From: Rugamonas aquatica
GTDB lineage: Bacteria > Pseudomonadota > Gammaproteobacteria > Burkholderiales > Burkholderiaceae_D
NCBI RefSeq assembly: GCF_009380215.1
Contig: NZ_WHUG01000013.1
Location: forward strand, 62,001-126,000
Reading direction: 5' to 3'
Length of the DNA: 64,000 bases
Shown: positions 8,601 to 16,591 of the stretch, in pieces
Layout: the number at the start of each line of letters is the position of its first letter
Position numbering within the stretch: position 1 is the stretch's first letter
Program-made: the position numbers and the translations under genes
Notes under the pieces: generated by a model
What the model was told of the DNA's origin: nothing
Database searches by the model: none
Seen by the model: only the letters and a program-made list of their open reading frames with translations

Positions 8601-9643
8601 GACAGATTGTGGTCGAGACGGGTGACTTCCAGCCAGTCGCCGTTCGGATCGACCATGCGCCACGAAGCCAGGTTGTCCAGCGCCGTGCCCCACAGCACGG
8701 CCTTCTTGCCGCCCGCGTTCATGGCGATATTGCCGCCGATGCAGGAAGCGTGGGCCGAGGTCGGATCGACCGCGAACACGAAGCCGGCTTTCTCGGCCGC
8801 TTCGGACACCTTGTTGGTGATGACGCCGGCGCCGGTGTAGATGGTCGCGTAGTCGCGGTCCAGGCCGGGCAGCACCTTCATTTCCACCGCGCCCATGTTG
8901 AGCAGCTTCTCGGTGTTGATGACGGCCGACATCGGCGTCAGCGGAATCGCGCCGCCGGTGTAGCCGGTGCCGCCGCCGCGCGGGATGATGGTCAATCCCA
9001 GTTCGATACAGCCCTTGACCAGGCCGGCCATTTCCTCCTCGGTGTCCGGGGTCAGCACCACGAACGGATATTCGACGCGCCAGTCGGTGGCATCGGTCAC
9101 ATGCGAGATGCGCTTCATGCCATCGAAGCAGATGTTGTGCTTGTCGGTGTAGCGGCCCAGCACCTTGTTGGTGCGCTTGCGCAGGTCGTAGACTTGCTTG
9201 AATTCTTCGCCGAAGTCAGCCACCGCCTTGCCGGCCGCGCGCAGCAGCTTGGCGACGTTGGTGCTGCGTGCGCGCGCCGCTTCGTCGCCGGTGTCGTCGA
9301 CGGTCAGGCGGCGCTTGTCCACTTCGGCCAGGCGATGATGCAGCGCATCGATCAATTCCTGGCGGCGTTTCGGGTTGTCCAGCATGTCGTCCTGCAGGTA
9401 CGGATTGCGGCGGACTGCCCAGATATCGCCCAGCACTTCGTACAGCATGCGGGCCGAACGGCCGGTCTGGCGGGCGCCGCGCAGCGCATCGAGCAAGCTC
9501 CACGATTCCTCGCCCAGCAGCCGGATGACGATCTCGCGATCGGAAAACGACGTGTAGTTATAAGGAATTTCGCGCAGGCGGACAGCCTCCGGACCGTGGG
9601 GCGTTTCCGCCAGCAGAGCTTGAATTTGAGCAGGGGCATTCAT
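5636..9643 (-). CDS. FAD-linked oxidase / 4Fe-4S / CCG-domain fusion oxidoreductase (DUF3683 type)
   Basis: This 1335-residue fusion has an N-terminal DUF3683-like region, a PCMH-type FAD-binding domain with PRGGGTGYTGGAIPL near 215-230, an FAD-oxidase C-terminal domain, two ferredoxin-like clusters (CLRCGKCKPVC near 864 and CTVCHKCVTPCPVN near 926), and two CCG cysteine-rich modules (YFPGCGSE near 1073; CCGDSGT near 1235). The order corresponds to glycolate oxidase GlcD and GlcF fused in one chain, or to D-lactate dehydrogenases of the Dld type. It probably oxidises a D-2-hydroxy acid and passes electrons to quinone; the substrate is unproven. The start MNAPAQIQALL at 9643 is preferred over a 20-codon upstream extension. 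Confidence 0.88.
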   Translation of the reverse strand: MNAPAQIQALLAETPHGPEAVRLREIPYNYTSFSDREIVIRLLGEESWSLLDALRGARQTGRSARMLYEVLGDIWAVRRNPYLQDDMLDNPKRRQELIDALHHRLAEVDKRRLTVDDTGDEAARARSTNVAKLLRAAGKAVADFGEEFKQVYDLRKRTNKVLGRYTDKHNICFDGMKRISHVTDATDWRVEYPFVVLTPDTEEEMAGLVKGCIELGLTIIPRGGGTGYTGGAIPLTPMSAVINTEKLLNMGAVEMKVLPGLDRDYATIYTGAGVITNKVSEAAEKAGFVFAVDPTSAHASCIGGNIAMNAGGKKAVLWGTALDNLASWRMVDPNGDWLEVTRLDHNLSKIHDTPLARFKLEWTHPTARGESKGEPFKTELLEIEGRKFRKEGLGKDVTDKFLAGLPGIQKEGCDGLITSARWILHKMPKFARTVCLEFFGQARDAIPSIVEIKDYLDGLPATGEQFSTLRLAGLEHLDERYLRAVGYATKSKRGVLPKMALFGDIVGDDENAVALAASEVVRIANTRVGEGFVAVSPEARKKFWLDRARTAAIAKHTNAFKINEDVVIPLNRMGEYTDGIERINIELSIKNKLQLAEELQQFFAAGNLPIGKSDDADDAVGDAEMLGDREQQAQALLTQVHARWTFLLAELDKPLTAVTAQLAELGLERLLPVFEERLKTQPNATLFDVVQDRTIRVTWKQEIRAQLRQIFNGAAYKLILDEATAIHKRVLRGRVFVALHMHAGDGNVHTNLPVNSDHYEMLQLAHQAVARIMTLARSLNGVISGEHGIGITKLEFLTEEEIGPFRDYKLRVDPEGRFNKGKLLNLAGMEADLSNAYTPSFGLMGHESLIMQQSDIGEIANSVKDCLRCGKCKPVCSTHVPRANLLYSPRDKILATSSLIEAFLYEEQTRRGISIKHWEEFEDVADHCTVCHKCVTPCPVNIDFGDVSMNMRNLLRKMDKKSFNPGKSAAMFFLNATDPATINATRAAMVGIGYKAQRLGNDLLKKFAKKQTKAPPPTVGKPKVREQVIHFINKKMPGGLPKKTARALLDIEDDKVIPIIRNPKATNADTEAVFYFPGCGSERLFSQVGLATQAMLWEVGVQTVLPPGYLCCGYPQRGAGEYDKAEKMMTDNRVLFHRMANTLNYLDIKTVLVSCGTCYDQLATYEFDKIFPGCRIMDIHEYLMEKQVRLEGVTGTRYMYHEPCHTPMKLQEATKTVNTLIQTHDNVKIEKNDRCCGDSGTLMIARPDISTQVRFRKEEEVIKGADKLRADGFEGEVKILTSCPACLGGVSRYGEDAGTTADYIVVEIAKHLLGENWMADYVKRANDGGIERVLV

Positions 9644-9865
9644 GTGAAATGGACTTGTAGACTGAACCCGGGAGGGCCATTCTAGCGTATTGCGGCGCAC
9701 CACGCCGGAACAGCCTTAGGCGGCCGAGGGGCTATCCGGGATGCAACAACCCGCCAAAAATTTGCAAAATACCGCTTTTCTTGGCAATAACGGATAAATA
9801 CCCGCTATAAAACTGAACGAAATTTATGTGCGACTGCAAATGGCAATATGATAAATTGCGCCAAA

Positions 9866-10357
9866 TTAGCTCAGCAATTGCCCGAGCCGGTGCCACGCGC
9901 CGTCCGGCACGTACAACAACAGCGAGGTCATGGTCAGGTAGCGCAGCAGTTTGCCGACCGCCATGTAGGCGATGCTGGGCCAGAAAGGCAGCTTGAGCCA
10001 GCCGCCCAGGGTGCACAGCGGATCGCCGATGCCGGGCAGCCAGGCCAGCAGCATGGTCTTGGCGCCGTAGCGCTCCAGCCAGTGGAACCAGCGGCTTTTG
10101 CGCTCCCTGGCGAAGGATTGCTTGGCCTGGTAGCCCATCCAGTAATCGACCGCGCCGCCCAGCGTGTTGCCGACGGTGGCGACGGCGATGACGCTCCAGA
10201 ACAGGGCGGGATTGGCCTTGATGACGGCGAACACCGCCGGTTCCGAGCCCAGCGGCAGCAGCGTGGCGGAGATGATGCTGATGATGAAGACCGAGGTCAG
10301 GCCCACTTCCGGCGCGGCCAAAATGTGCAGCAGCCAGGTGATTGCAGAGTCGATCAT
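9866..10357 (-). CDS. YqaA-family (DedA/SNARE-associated-like) membrane protein
   Basis: The 163-residue integral membrane protein starts MIDSAITWLLHIL and has about four hydrophobic segments. The motif LPLGSEPAVFAVI near 33-45, TVGNTLGGAVDYWMG and WLPGIGDPLC are characteristic of YqaA and related DedA-like proteins, which carry re-entrant helices and are implicated in membrane homeostasis or lipid flipping. The specific role is unknown. The frame is open further upstream into a palindromic repeat (MSDLTP...), which I regard as spurious. A TATAAT box lies about 31 bp upstream. Confidence 0.85.
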   Translation of the reverse strand: MIDSAITWLLHILAAPEVGLTSVFIISIISATLLPLGSEPAVFAVIKANPALFWSVIAVATVGNTLGGAVDYWMGYQAKQSFARERKSRWFHWLERYGAKTMLLAWLPGIGDPLCTLGGWLKLPFWPSIAYMAVGKLLRYLTMTSLLLYVPDGAWHRLGQLLS

Positions 10358-10387
10358 CGGTTTCTTTGAGCGGGAGGAAAGGTGTCC

Positions 10388-10393
10388 ATTATA
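10388..10393 (-). promoter_or_regulatory. Candidate -10 element for the yqaA-like gene
   Basis: CATTATAATG here is self-complementary, so TATAAT reads on both strands. On the minus strand it is about 31 bp before the YqaA-like ATG. The -35 region is poor. Confidence 0.35.
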
Positions 10394-10508
10394 ATGAGTC
10401 GCACACCGCATGATTGAACAGTCCGGCCACGCACCCATCCGCGCGCGGCCCGCGCCCCTGCTCCACCCGGTAACAAGCCGGATAGTTAGCACTGAAAAGC
10501 AAAGTACC

Positions 10509-10598
10509 CCTGGGGTCAAGTCTGACATTCGGACACGGGCTGGTCCGTAGGCCTTGCTACGGACCAGCCCGTGTCCGAATGTCAGACTTGACCCCAGG
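10509..10598. repeat. Giant palindrome, copy 1 of 3
   Basis: Arms of 42 bp (10509-10550 and 10557-10598) are perfect reverse complements around a 6-nt loop GCCTTG. The outer part reads CCTGGGGTCAAGTCTGACAT. Two further copies lie at 50659-50742 and 52079-52166, sharing the outer 17-18 bases but differing in the inner arm. This copy lies between the divergently transcribed yqaA-like gene and ilvA. It resembles REP/MITE-type elements mobilised by Y1 transposases; no transposase is in the window. Confidence 0.95.
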
Positions 10599-10629
10599 TT
10601 GAGCCCCGGAATTACTATGTTTGCAAACC

Positions 10630-12165
10630 ATGACTATCGACTATCTGAAGAAAATCCTGACCGCGCGCGTCTACGACGTCGCCACTGAAACCCCGCTGGA
10701 ACTGGCGCCGACCCTGTCGCAGCGCTATGAGAACCGCATTTATTTCAAGCGCGAGGACATGCAGAGCGTGTTCAGCTTTAAGATTCGTGGCGCGTACAAC
10801 AAGATGGCCCACCTGAGCGAATCGCAGCGCAAGCGCGGCGTGATCTGCGCCTCGGCCGGCAACCACGCGCAAGGCGTGGCGCTGTCCGCTGCCCGCATGG
10901 GCTGCCGCGCGGTCATCGTGATGCCGACCACCACGCCGCAAGTGAAGGTCGAGGCGGTCAAGGCGCGCGGCGGCGCCGATGTCGAAGTGGTGCTGCACGG
11001 CGAATCCTATACCGATGCCTACAACCACGCGCTGCTGCTGGAGCAGGAACAGAAGCTGACCTTCGTCCACCCTTTCGACGATCCCGACGTGATCGCCGGC
11101 CAGGGCACGATCGGCATGGAAATCCTGCGCCAGCATTCCGGCCCCATCCACGCCATCTTCGTGCCGATCGGCGGCGGCGGCCTGATCTCGGGCATCGCCG
11201 CGTATGTGAAACAGATCCGTCCGGACATCAAGATCATCGGCGTGCAAAGCCTGGACTCCGACGCGATGGCGCGCAGCGTCAAGGCCGGCGAGCGCGTCAC
11301 GCTGTCGGACGTGGGCCTGTTCGCCGACGGCACGGCGGTGCGCCTGGCCGGCGAGGAAACCTTCCGCCTGGTGCAGCAGTACGTGGACGACATCATCCTG
11401 GTCGATACCGACGCCATCAGCGCGGCCATCAAGGATGTGTTCAGCGACACCCGTTCCATCCTGGAGCCGTCCGGCGCGCTGGCCATCGCCGGCGCCAAGG
11501 CCTATGTCGAGCGCGCGGCGCTGACCAAGGATCCGATCAAGAATGAAACGCTGATCACCGTCGCCAGCGGCGCCAATATGAACTTCGACCGTCTGCGCTT
11601 TGTTGCCGAGCGCGCCGAGCTGGGCGAAGCGCGCGAGGCGGTGTTCGCCGTCACGCTGCCGGAGCAGCGCGGCAGCTTCAAGCGCTTCTGTGCGCTGGTC
11701 GGCCCGCGCAACGTCACCGAGTTCAACTACCGCATCAGCGACAAGGACGAGGCCCATGTGTTCTGCGGCGTGCAGATCGCCGACCGCAGCGAATCGAGCG
11801 TGCTGGCCCGCACCTTCGAGCAGCACGATTTCAAGACGCTGGACCTGACCCACGACGAGCTGGCCAAGGCCCACATCCGCCATCTGGTGGGCGGCAAGAG
11901 CGCGCTGGCCAAGGACGAGTTGCTGTATCGTTTTGAATTCCCCGAACGGCCGGGCGCGCTGATGCGCTTCCTCAATTCGATGGCGCCGAACTGGAATATC
12001 TCGCTGTGCCACTACCGCAGCCAGGGCGGCGACGTCGGCCGTATCCTGATCGGCCTGCAGGTGCCGTCCGGCGAGATGGACCAGTTCGCGCAATTCCTGA
12101 CCACCCTCGGCTACCGCTACTGGGATGAAAGCGCCAACCCGGTGTACAAGCTGTTCCTGGGCTAA
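10630..12165 (+). CDS. ilvA: Threonine dehydratase, biosynthetic
   Basis: The 511-residue PLP enzyme deaminates threonine to 2-oxobutyrate, the first committed step of isoleucine synthesis. The Schiff-base lysine is Lys51 in FSFKIRGAY; SAGNHAQGVA (near 77-86) binds substrate and GGGG (near 181-184) binds the cofactor phosphate. Two C-terminal ACT-like regulatory domains (about 325-420 and 425-510) indicate the long, isoleucine-inhibited form. ATG at 10630 gives MTIDYLKKIL, matching betaproteobacterial homologues; an in-frame TTG lies three codons upstream. No isoleucine-type leader peptide is visible. Confidence 0.95.
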   Translation: MTIDYLKKILTARVYDVATETPLELAPTLSQRYENRIYFKREDMQSVFSFKIRGAYNKMAHLSESQRKRGVICASAGNHAQGVALSAARMGCRAVIVMPTTTPQVKVEAVKARGGADVEVVLHGESYTDAYNHALLLEQEQKLTFVHPFDDPDVIAGQGTIGMEILRQHSGPIHAIFVPIGGGGLISGIAAYVKQIRPDIKIIGVQSLDSDAMARSVKAGERVTLSDVGLFADGTAVRLAGEETFRLVQQYVDDIILVDTDAISAAIKDVFSDTRSILEPSGALAIAGAKAYVERAALTKDPIKNETLITVASGANMNFDRLRFVAERAELGEAREAVFAVTLPEQRGSFKRFCALVGPRNVTEFNYRISDKDEAHVFCGVQIADRSESSVLARTFEQHDFKTLDLTHDELAKAHIRHLVGGKSALAKDELLYRFEFPERPGALMRFLNSMAPNWNISLCHYRSQGGDVGRILIGLQVPSGEMDQFAQFLTTLGYRYWDESANPVYKLFLG

Positions 12166-12227
12166 CCGCAGCACGACGGCATGGTTTGCGCTACCATGCC
12201 GTCCTTCACTGAAACACCTGGACTACC

Positions 12228-13067
12228 ATGACCAACACCGTCGACTTGTCCCCGCTGGGGAAAACCTCCGCCTACCGCACCGATTACGCGCCGGAGCTGC
12301 TGTTCCCGATTCCACGCCAGGGCAAGCGCGATGAAATCGGCCTGGGCAGCGGCAGCACCCTGCCCTTCTTCGGTGTCGATATCTGGAACGCCTACGAAAT
12401 CTCGTGGCTCAACGCGCGCGGCAAGCCGCAGGTGGCGATAGCCCGCATCACCGTGCCGGCCGATTCGCCCAACATCATCGAATCGAAATCGTTCAAGCTC
12501 TACCTGAACTCGTTCAACCAGACCCGGCTCGACAGCGTGGTCGCGCTGAAGAACCTGCTGCAACAGGATTTGTCGAACGGCTTCGGCGCCACCGTGCACA
12601 TCTCGCTGACCCAGCCGGAAGAATTCGGCATGGTGGAAATGGGCGAGCTGGACGGCCTGCTGCTGGACCGCCTGGACATCGAGGTCGACCACTACAGCCC
12701 GGCGCCGGAACTGCTGAAGGCGGCGCTGGACGAGGAACCGGTCGAGGAAAAACTGGTGTCGCACCTGCTCAAATCGAACTGCCTGGTGACGGGCCAGCCG
12801 GACTGGGCCAGCGTGCAAATCCATTACGCCGGCCCGCAGATCGACCAGGAAAGCCTGCTGCGCTACCTGATCGGTTTCCGCGAGCACAATGAGTTCCACG
12901 AGCAGTGCGTGGAGCGCATCTTCACCGACATCCTGCGCCAGTGCCAGCCTCAACAATTAGCCGTGTACGCCCGCTACACCCGCCGCGGCGGCCTCGACAT
13001 CAACCCCTGGCGCAGCAACTTCAGCACCGCCAAGCGGCCGCCGAATCTGCGTGGCGCACGTCAATAA
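12228..13067 (+). CDS. queF: NADPH-dependent 7-cyano-7-deazaguanine reductase (long form)
   Basis: The 279-residue length and two tandem T-fold-like halves match the E. coli-type QueF, which reduces preQ0 to preQ1 in queuosine tRNA modification. Catalytic Cys185 is in SNCLVTGQPDW, with Asp192 nearby, and the substrate-binding His224-Glu225 pair is in NEFHEQC. The gene stands alone between ilvA and ptsN; other queuosine genes are not in this window. Confidence 0.93.
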   Translation: MTNTVDLSPLGKTSAYRTDYAPELLFPIPRQGKRDEIGLGSGSTLPFFGVDIWNAYEISWLNARGKPQVAIARITVPADSPNIIESKSFKLYLNSFNQTRLDSVVALKNLLQQDLSNGFGATVHISLTQPEEFGMVEMGELDGLLLDRLDIEVDHYSPAPELLKAALDEEPVEEKLVSHLLKSNCLVTGQPDWASVQIHYAGPQIDQESLLRYLIGFREHNEFHEQCVERIFTDILRQCQPQQLAVYARYTRRGGLDINPWRSNFSTAKRPPNLRGARQ

Positions 13068-13118
13068 ATCTGGTGCTTTTTCCAATCAAATCAGAAAAAT
13101 CAGGCGTATGATGTGCAG

Positions 13119-13150
13119 ATGACGCGCGGTTGTCCGCAACAGCGCGTCAT
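13119..13150. other. Strong hairpin between queF and ptsN
   Basis: ATGACGCGC (13119-13127) pairs with GCGCGTCAT (13142-13150); inside it, after a G-A mismatch, GTTG pairs with CAAC around the tetraloop TCCG. The stem is 13 bp in all. There is no T-run on either side, so a standard intrinsic terminator is unlikely. It could be a queF 3'-end structure or an operator. Confidence 0.6.
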
Positions 13151-13331
13151 ACGGCCACAGCGGCCCGAAAACGCGCAAAAATCGGAAATTCGCCCCAGAC
13201 CCTGGCGAAAAACCGGCGTTTTCCGAGATTTCTACTCAGAAATAGCGATTCCTTTCTTTGGTGCACATACCGCCCAGCCCGCGCGTCGGCTGGCCGACAT
13301 AAACGCAACGGTAGGCGCGAGCGATTTACTG

Positions 13332-13359
13332 TTACATGGCGCAGAAACAAGCCTATAAT
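13332..13359 (+). promoter_or_regulatory. Sigma-70-type promoter upstream of ptsN
   Basis: TTACAT (13332-13337) and TATAAT (13354-13359) are separated by 16 bp, with the start codon of ptsN 47 bp after the -10. This is the best promoter match I see in the first 20 kb. Confidence 0.6.
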
Positions 13360-13406
13360 TCTGCTCGCATGCCACCTTTGTGCGTTGCAACATTTTATGT
13401 CGCGTT

Positions 13407-13889
13407 ATGAATAACCTTAGCAAAATACTCTCTCTTGAAAACGTGCAGCTGGATCTGGAAGTGTCCAGCAAGAAGCGCGCTTTCGAGCAAGCCGGCCTGA
13501 TTTTCGAAAACAACTGCGGCATCGCCCGCTCCACCGTCTCGGACAATCTGTTCGCGCGCGAGCGCCTCGGTTCGACCGGTCTGGGCCACGGCGTCGCCGT
13601 GCCGCACGGCCGCATCAAGGGCATGAAGAGCCTGAAATCGCCGCTGGCGGCGTTTGTCCGCCTGGCCGAACCGATTCCGTTCGAATCGCCGGACGGCAAG
13701 CCGGTCAACCTGCTGTTCTTCCTGCTGATTCCGGACCACGTCACCCAGCAGCACCTGGAGATCCTGTCCGAGATCGCCGAGATGTTCTCCGACGACGCCT
13801 TCCGCACCGCGCTGAGCACGGACGCGGACCCGAAATCGGTGCACTCGCGCATCGTCAACTGGATGCCCAGCCTGCAGGCCGCAGGTTGA
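13407..13889 (+). CDS. ptsN: PTS IIA-like nitrogen-regulatory protein PtsN
   Basis: The 160-residue EIIA-Ntr-type protein carries the phosphorylatable His67 in GVAVPHGRI. It is the terminal acceptor of the nitrogen PTS, regulating potassium transport and stress functions through its phosphorylation state. The start at 13407 (MNNLSKILSLENV) fits the family; the 9 upstream codons do not. It is followed by hprK after 66 bp, the normal betaproteobacterial order, but it is separated from rpoN-hpf, its usual upstream neighbours. Confidence 0.93.
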   Translation: MNNLSKILSLENVQLDLEVSSKKRAFEQAGLIFENNCGIARSTVSDNLFARERLGSTGLGHGVAVPHGRIKGMKSLKSPLAAFVRLAEPIPFESPDGKPVNLLFFLLIPDHVTQQHLEILSEIAEMFSDDAFRTALSTDADPKSVHSRIVNWMPSLQAAG

Positions 13890-13955
13890 GATAGCCGGGG
13901 TCGTCAAACTATAGGTTAAACTAAGGTTTAGTTCATCCTCTTGCAAAGACGACCC

Positions 13956-14891
13956 ATGCTGCAAACTCCGCTGACGATACAAAGGCTCTACGACGACAAT
14001 CGCGAAAGTTTGCAGCTAGGCTGGTTCGCCGGCTTCCCCGGCGGCGAGCGCCTGATCTCCGGCGACGTCGCCTCGGCCGCCGACCAGGTCGGCCACCTGA
14101 ACACCATCCACCCGGGCCGCATCCAGGTCTTCGGTCACCAGGAAATCAACTACTACCAGCGCTTGAAATCGCTGACGCGCGCCCATGTCATCGGCGAGCT
14201 GATCGCTGGCGGCCCGCCGGCGCTGATCATCGCGCAGGGCCTGGAAACGCCGCCCGACATCCTCGCCATCTGCGACGAGAAAAACATTCCGCTGTTCTCC
14301 ACGCCGCTGCCGGCCGCGCAGGTGATCGACTTCTTGCGCGTCTACCTGTCGAAGAAGCTGGCGCAGCGCATCATCATGCACGGCGTGTTCATGGACGTGC
14401 TGGGCGTGGGTGTGCTGATTACCGGCGATTCCGGCCTGGGCAAGAGCGAGCTGGGCCTGGAACTGATTTCGCGTTCGCACGGCCTGGTGGCCGATGATGC
14501 GGTGGAGTTCTCGCGCATCGCGCCGAATATGATCGAAGGCCGCTGCCCGGCGCTGCTGCAGAATCTGCTGGAAGTGCGCGGGCTGGGCCTGCTGGACATC
14601 AAGGCCATCTTCGGCGAGACCGCCGTGCGCCGCAAGATGCGCTTGAAACTGATCGTGCACCTGGTGCGGCGCGGCGCCGCCGACGAGGAAGTGGAACGCT
14701 TGCCGTTCCAGTTCCCGACCGAGGATGTGCTGGGCCTGCCGATCCGCAAGGTGGTGATCCCGGTGGCGGCCGGCCGCAACATCGCGGTGCTGCTGGAGGC
14801 CGCCGTACGCAACACCATCCTGCAACTGCGCGGCATCGATACGCTGCAAGAGTTTATGGAACGCCAGCGACAGGCGATGAGCGGCGACTGA
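13956..14891 (+). CDS. hprK: HPr kinase/phosphorylase
   Basis: The 311-residue protein has the Walker A GDSGLGKS at 157-164 and the HPrK/P signature region LLEVRGLGLLDIKAIFG near 204-220. It phosphorylates or dephosphorylates a serine of HPr and couples the incomplete Ntr-type PTS of betaproteobacteria to energy state. The ATG at 13956 (MLQTPLTIQRLYDDN) matches homologues. The gene normally precedes rapZ; here an iron-uptake operon on the other strand lies between them. Confidence 0.95.
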   Translation: MLQTPLTIQRLYDDNRESLQLGWFAGFPGGERLISGDVASAADQVGHLNTIHPGRIQVFGHQEINYYQRLKSLTRAHVIGELIAGGPPALIIAQGLETPPDILAICDEKNIPLFSTPLPAAQVIDFLRVYLSKKLAQRIIMHGVFMDVLGVGVLITGDSGLGKSELGLELISRSHGLVADDAVEFSRIAPNMIEGRCPALLQNLLEVRGLGLLDIKAIFGETAVRRKMRLKLIVHLVRRGAADEEVERLPFQFPTEDVLGLPIRKVVIPVAAGRNIAVLLEAAVRNTILQLRGIDTLQEFMERQRQAMSGD

Positions 14892-14899
14892 GCCGCCCC

Positions 14900-14982
14900 C
14901 GTCGTCGCTCCCGCGCAGGCGGGAGCCCATGCTGAATAAGCCATTACGCTCAGCATGGGTTCCCGCTTGCGCGGGAACGACG
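14900..14982. repeat. REP-type inverted pair, copy 1
   Basis: CGTCGTCGCTCCCGCGCAGG at the left and CCCGCTTGCGCGGGAACGACG at the right are imperfect inverted copies of the widespread REP sequence; an inner arm (CCCATGCTGA / TCAGCATGGG) extends the symmetry. It occupies the space between the convergent stops of hprK and the PepSY gene. A second copy lies at 29833-29913. Confidence 0.85.
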
Positions 14983-14986
14983 GTTT

Positions 14987-16591
14987 CTAGGCTGGCTTGG
15001 CCCACACGCTGTCCGCCGGCCCGTGCCGGGCGCGGCGCGCAGTTAAGCGCGCCGCATACGCAAACAGCAGCGCAAACACCAGCGCCGTCACATCGACGCC
15101 GATGGCGGCCATGCTGCCATGCGCCCACCATCCCAGCGACGGCAGCAGTAACGCCATCAACGAGGTCAACGGAATCGCCAACGCGCCCAGCGCGCACAAG
15201 GCCAACAGGTGCACCGCCGCGCGCGATGCGCCGCGCCAGAACGCCCACGCCAGCGCCGCCAGGAACACGCAGTAATACACCGTCAGATAAGCCGAGTTGA
15301 TATTCTCCGCCGACGCGAACAACCATTTGCCGGCGACGATGGCGAAGCTGACACCGGCCATCGATCCCAGACACACGCCCACGGTCGCCGCCGCCATTAC
15401 CCGCGTGGTGACCAACTGCCGCGGCACGGGACCGTTGCGCAACTGGTTCTTGCGCCGCTTCTCCACCCACAGCAGATTGCCCGAGTAGAACAGGAAGGCG
15501 CCGCTGGCGCCGAACAGGAAATACACCCAGCGCATCAAGCTGCCGCCGTAGCTGCCGAAGTGCAGCGCGAACATCGGCGCCACCACATCGCTCCACGTAT
15601 CGCCCTTGCTCGGCAACATGCTGGTGTCGACCACCTTGGCGGTGTAGGGATGGATCATCACATAGCCGGTCTCGGCGCCCTGCACCAGATAGCGCGGGCT
15701 GGCCACCGCCGCCCGTATCATCGGGCGCGGCGTTTCCAGGCCCATGTACATCAGCTCCGTCACCTCGAAGCCGGGCGCCTCGCGCTGCACGGCGGCCACC
15801 AGCACGCTGGCCGGCTGCAAATCGCCGATGTGATGCGGCGCGGCGTCGGCCGCGCGCGGCGCGAACATCGGCTGCTCGCCGTAGATGACCTTGGAAAGAC
15901 CGCCGTAAAGCTGGTCGTGAAAGGCGAACACGATCACCGTCACGCTGATGACGATGTGGTACGGCAGGCTGGCGATGCCGACGATGTTGTGCGCATCCAG
16001 CCAGAAGCGCTTGCGGTTCTTGCCCGGCCGCAGCGCGAAGAAATCCTTCACCAGCGTCGGCAGCAGCAGGATCACGCCCGAGACCAGCGCCAGGAAATAC
16101 ATGATGCCGGCGACGCCCATCAGATAAGCGCCGATGTACTCGTCGCCCAGCCGTCCCGGTATGCCGCCGGTCCTGTGCAGCATGTCGATCATCTCCGCCA
16201 GCAGCGACGGCACGTCCTCCTGCACCAGCAGTTTGCCGGACGAGTCCAGCGCCGCATGCCAGCGGGTGGCCGAGACATCGATGCTGCGCTCGCCCTCGCC
16301 TTCGCTCCAGCTGACCGGCGCGGCGATGTTTTCATGCCGCTGCAAATGCAGCGTGAACTCTTGCCGCGCCGCCGGCTTTTGCGACAGCAGCTCGCGCACC
16401 AGTTCATCGGTCTGCGCCGCAGGCATGGCCGGCAGCGCGTGCGCCGGCGCGCTGATCCATCGGTCCAGCGGCTGCTTGAACATGGTCAGCGCACCGCCGA
16501 AGAAACCGATGAACAACAGCATGCCCGCGCAGATGCCGACCCAGGTGTGCAGCGACTGGTAGACGCGCAAGATGTCGCTACGGATTTTCAT
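14987..16591 (-). CDS. PepSY-associated TM helix protein (iron-reductase-like)
   Basis: The 534-residue membrane protein has an N-terminal TM (about 12-35, LHTWVGICAGMLLFIGFFGG), a periplasmic part with PepSY-like segments, and three or more further TM segments, including a helix near FGASGAFLFYSGNLLWVEKRRK. Proteins of this kind follow TonB-dependent receptors and are thought to act in ferric-siderophore reduction or iron release at the inner membrane. It is last in the operon receptor-DUF3325-DUF3649-PepSY and its start overlaps the DUF3649 stop by four bases. The start MKIRSDILRVYQ is typical; a long upstream extension of the frame is rejected. Confidence 0.85.
   Translation of the reverse strand: MKIRSDILRVYQSLHTWVGICAGMLLFIGFFGGALTMFKQPLDRWISAPAHALPAMPAAQTDELVRELLSQKPAARQEFTLHLQRHENIAAPVSWSEGEGERSIDVSATRWHAALDSSGKLLVQEDVPSLLAEMIDMLHRTGGIPGRLGDEYIGAYLMGVAGIMYFLALVSGVILLLPTLVKDFFALRPGKNRKRFWLDAHNIVGIASLPYHIVISVTVIVFAFHDQLYGGLSKVIYGEQPMFAPRAADAAPHHIGDLQPASVLVAAVQREAPGFEVTELMYMGLETPRPMIRAAVASPRYLVQGAETGYVMIHPYTAKVVDTSMLPSKGDTWSDVVAPMFALHFGSYGGSLMRWVYFLFGASGAFLFYSGNLLWVEKRRKNQLRNGPVPRQLVTTRVMAAATVGVCLGSMAGVSFAIVAGKWLFASAENINSAYLTVYYCVFLAALAWAFWRGASRAAVHLLALCALGALAIPLTSLMALLLPSLGWWAHGSMAAIGVDVTALVFALLFAYAARLTARRARHGPADSVWAKPA

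Larger units (their letters stand above)
13068..13406. other. Intergenic region queF-ptsN (339 bp)
   Basis: No open frame here is supported. The region holds a long hairpin (13119-13150) and a good sigma-70 promoter (13332-13359) directed at ptsN. The remainder is AT-richer than the genes and contains no repeat I recognise. Confidence 0.6.

Noticed and set aside
5711..9685. 1324-codon open frame on the plus strand opposite the FAD/Fe-S oxidoreductase
   Set aside because: It has no recognised motif, is rich in Arg/His/Gln/Val as expected for GC-rich antisense frames, and lies opposite a gene with intact domains.
10358..10528. In-frame 57-codon extension of the YqaA-like gene beginning MSDLTPG
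   Set aside because: The extension starts inside palindrome copy 1, whose arm encodes MSDLTP in this frame. The same peptide arises at the other palindromes. The family start is at 10357.
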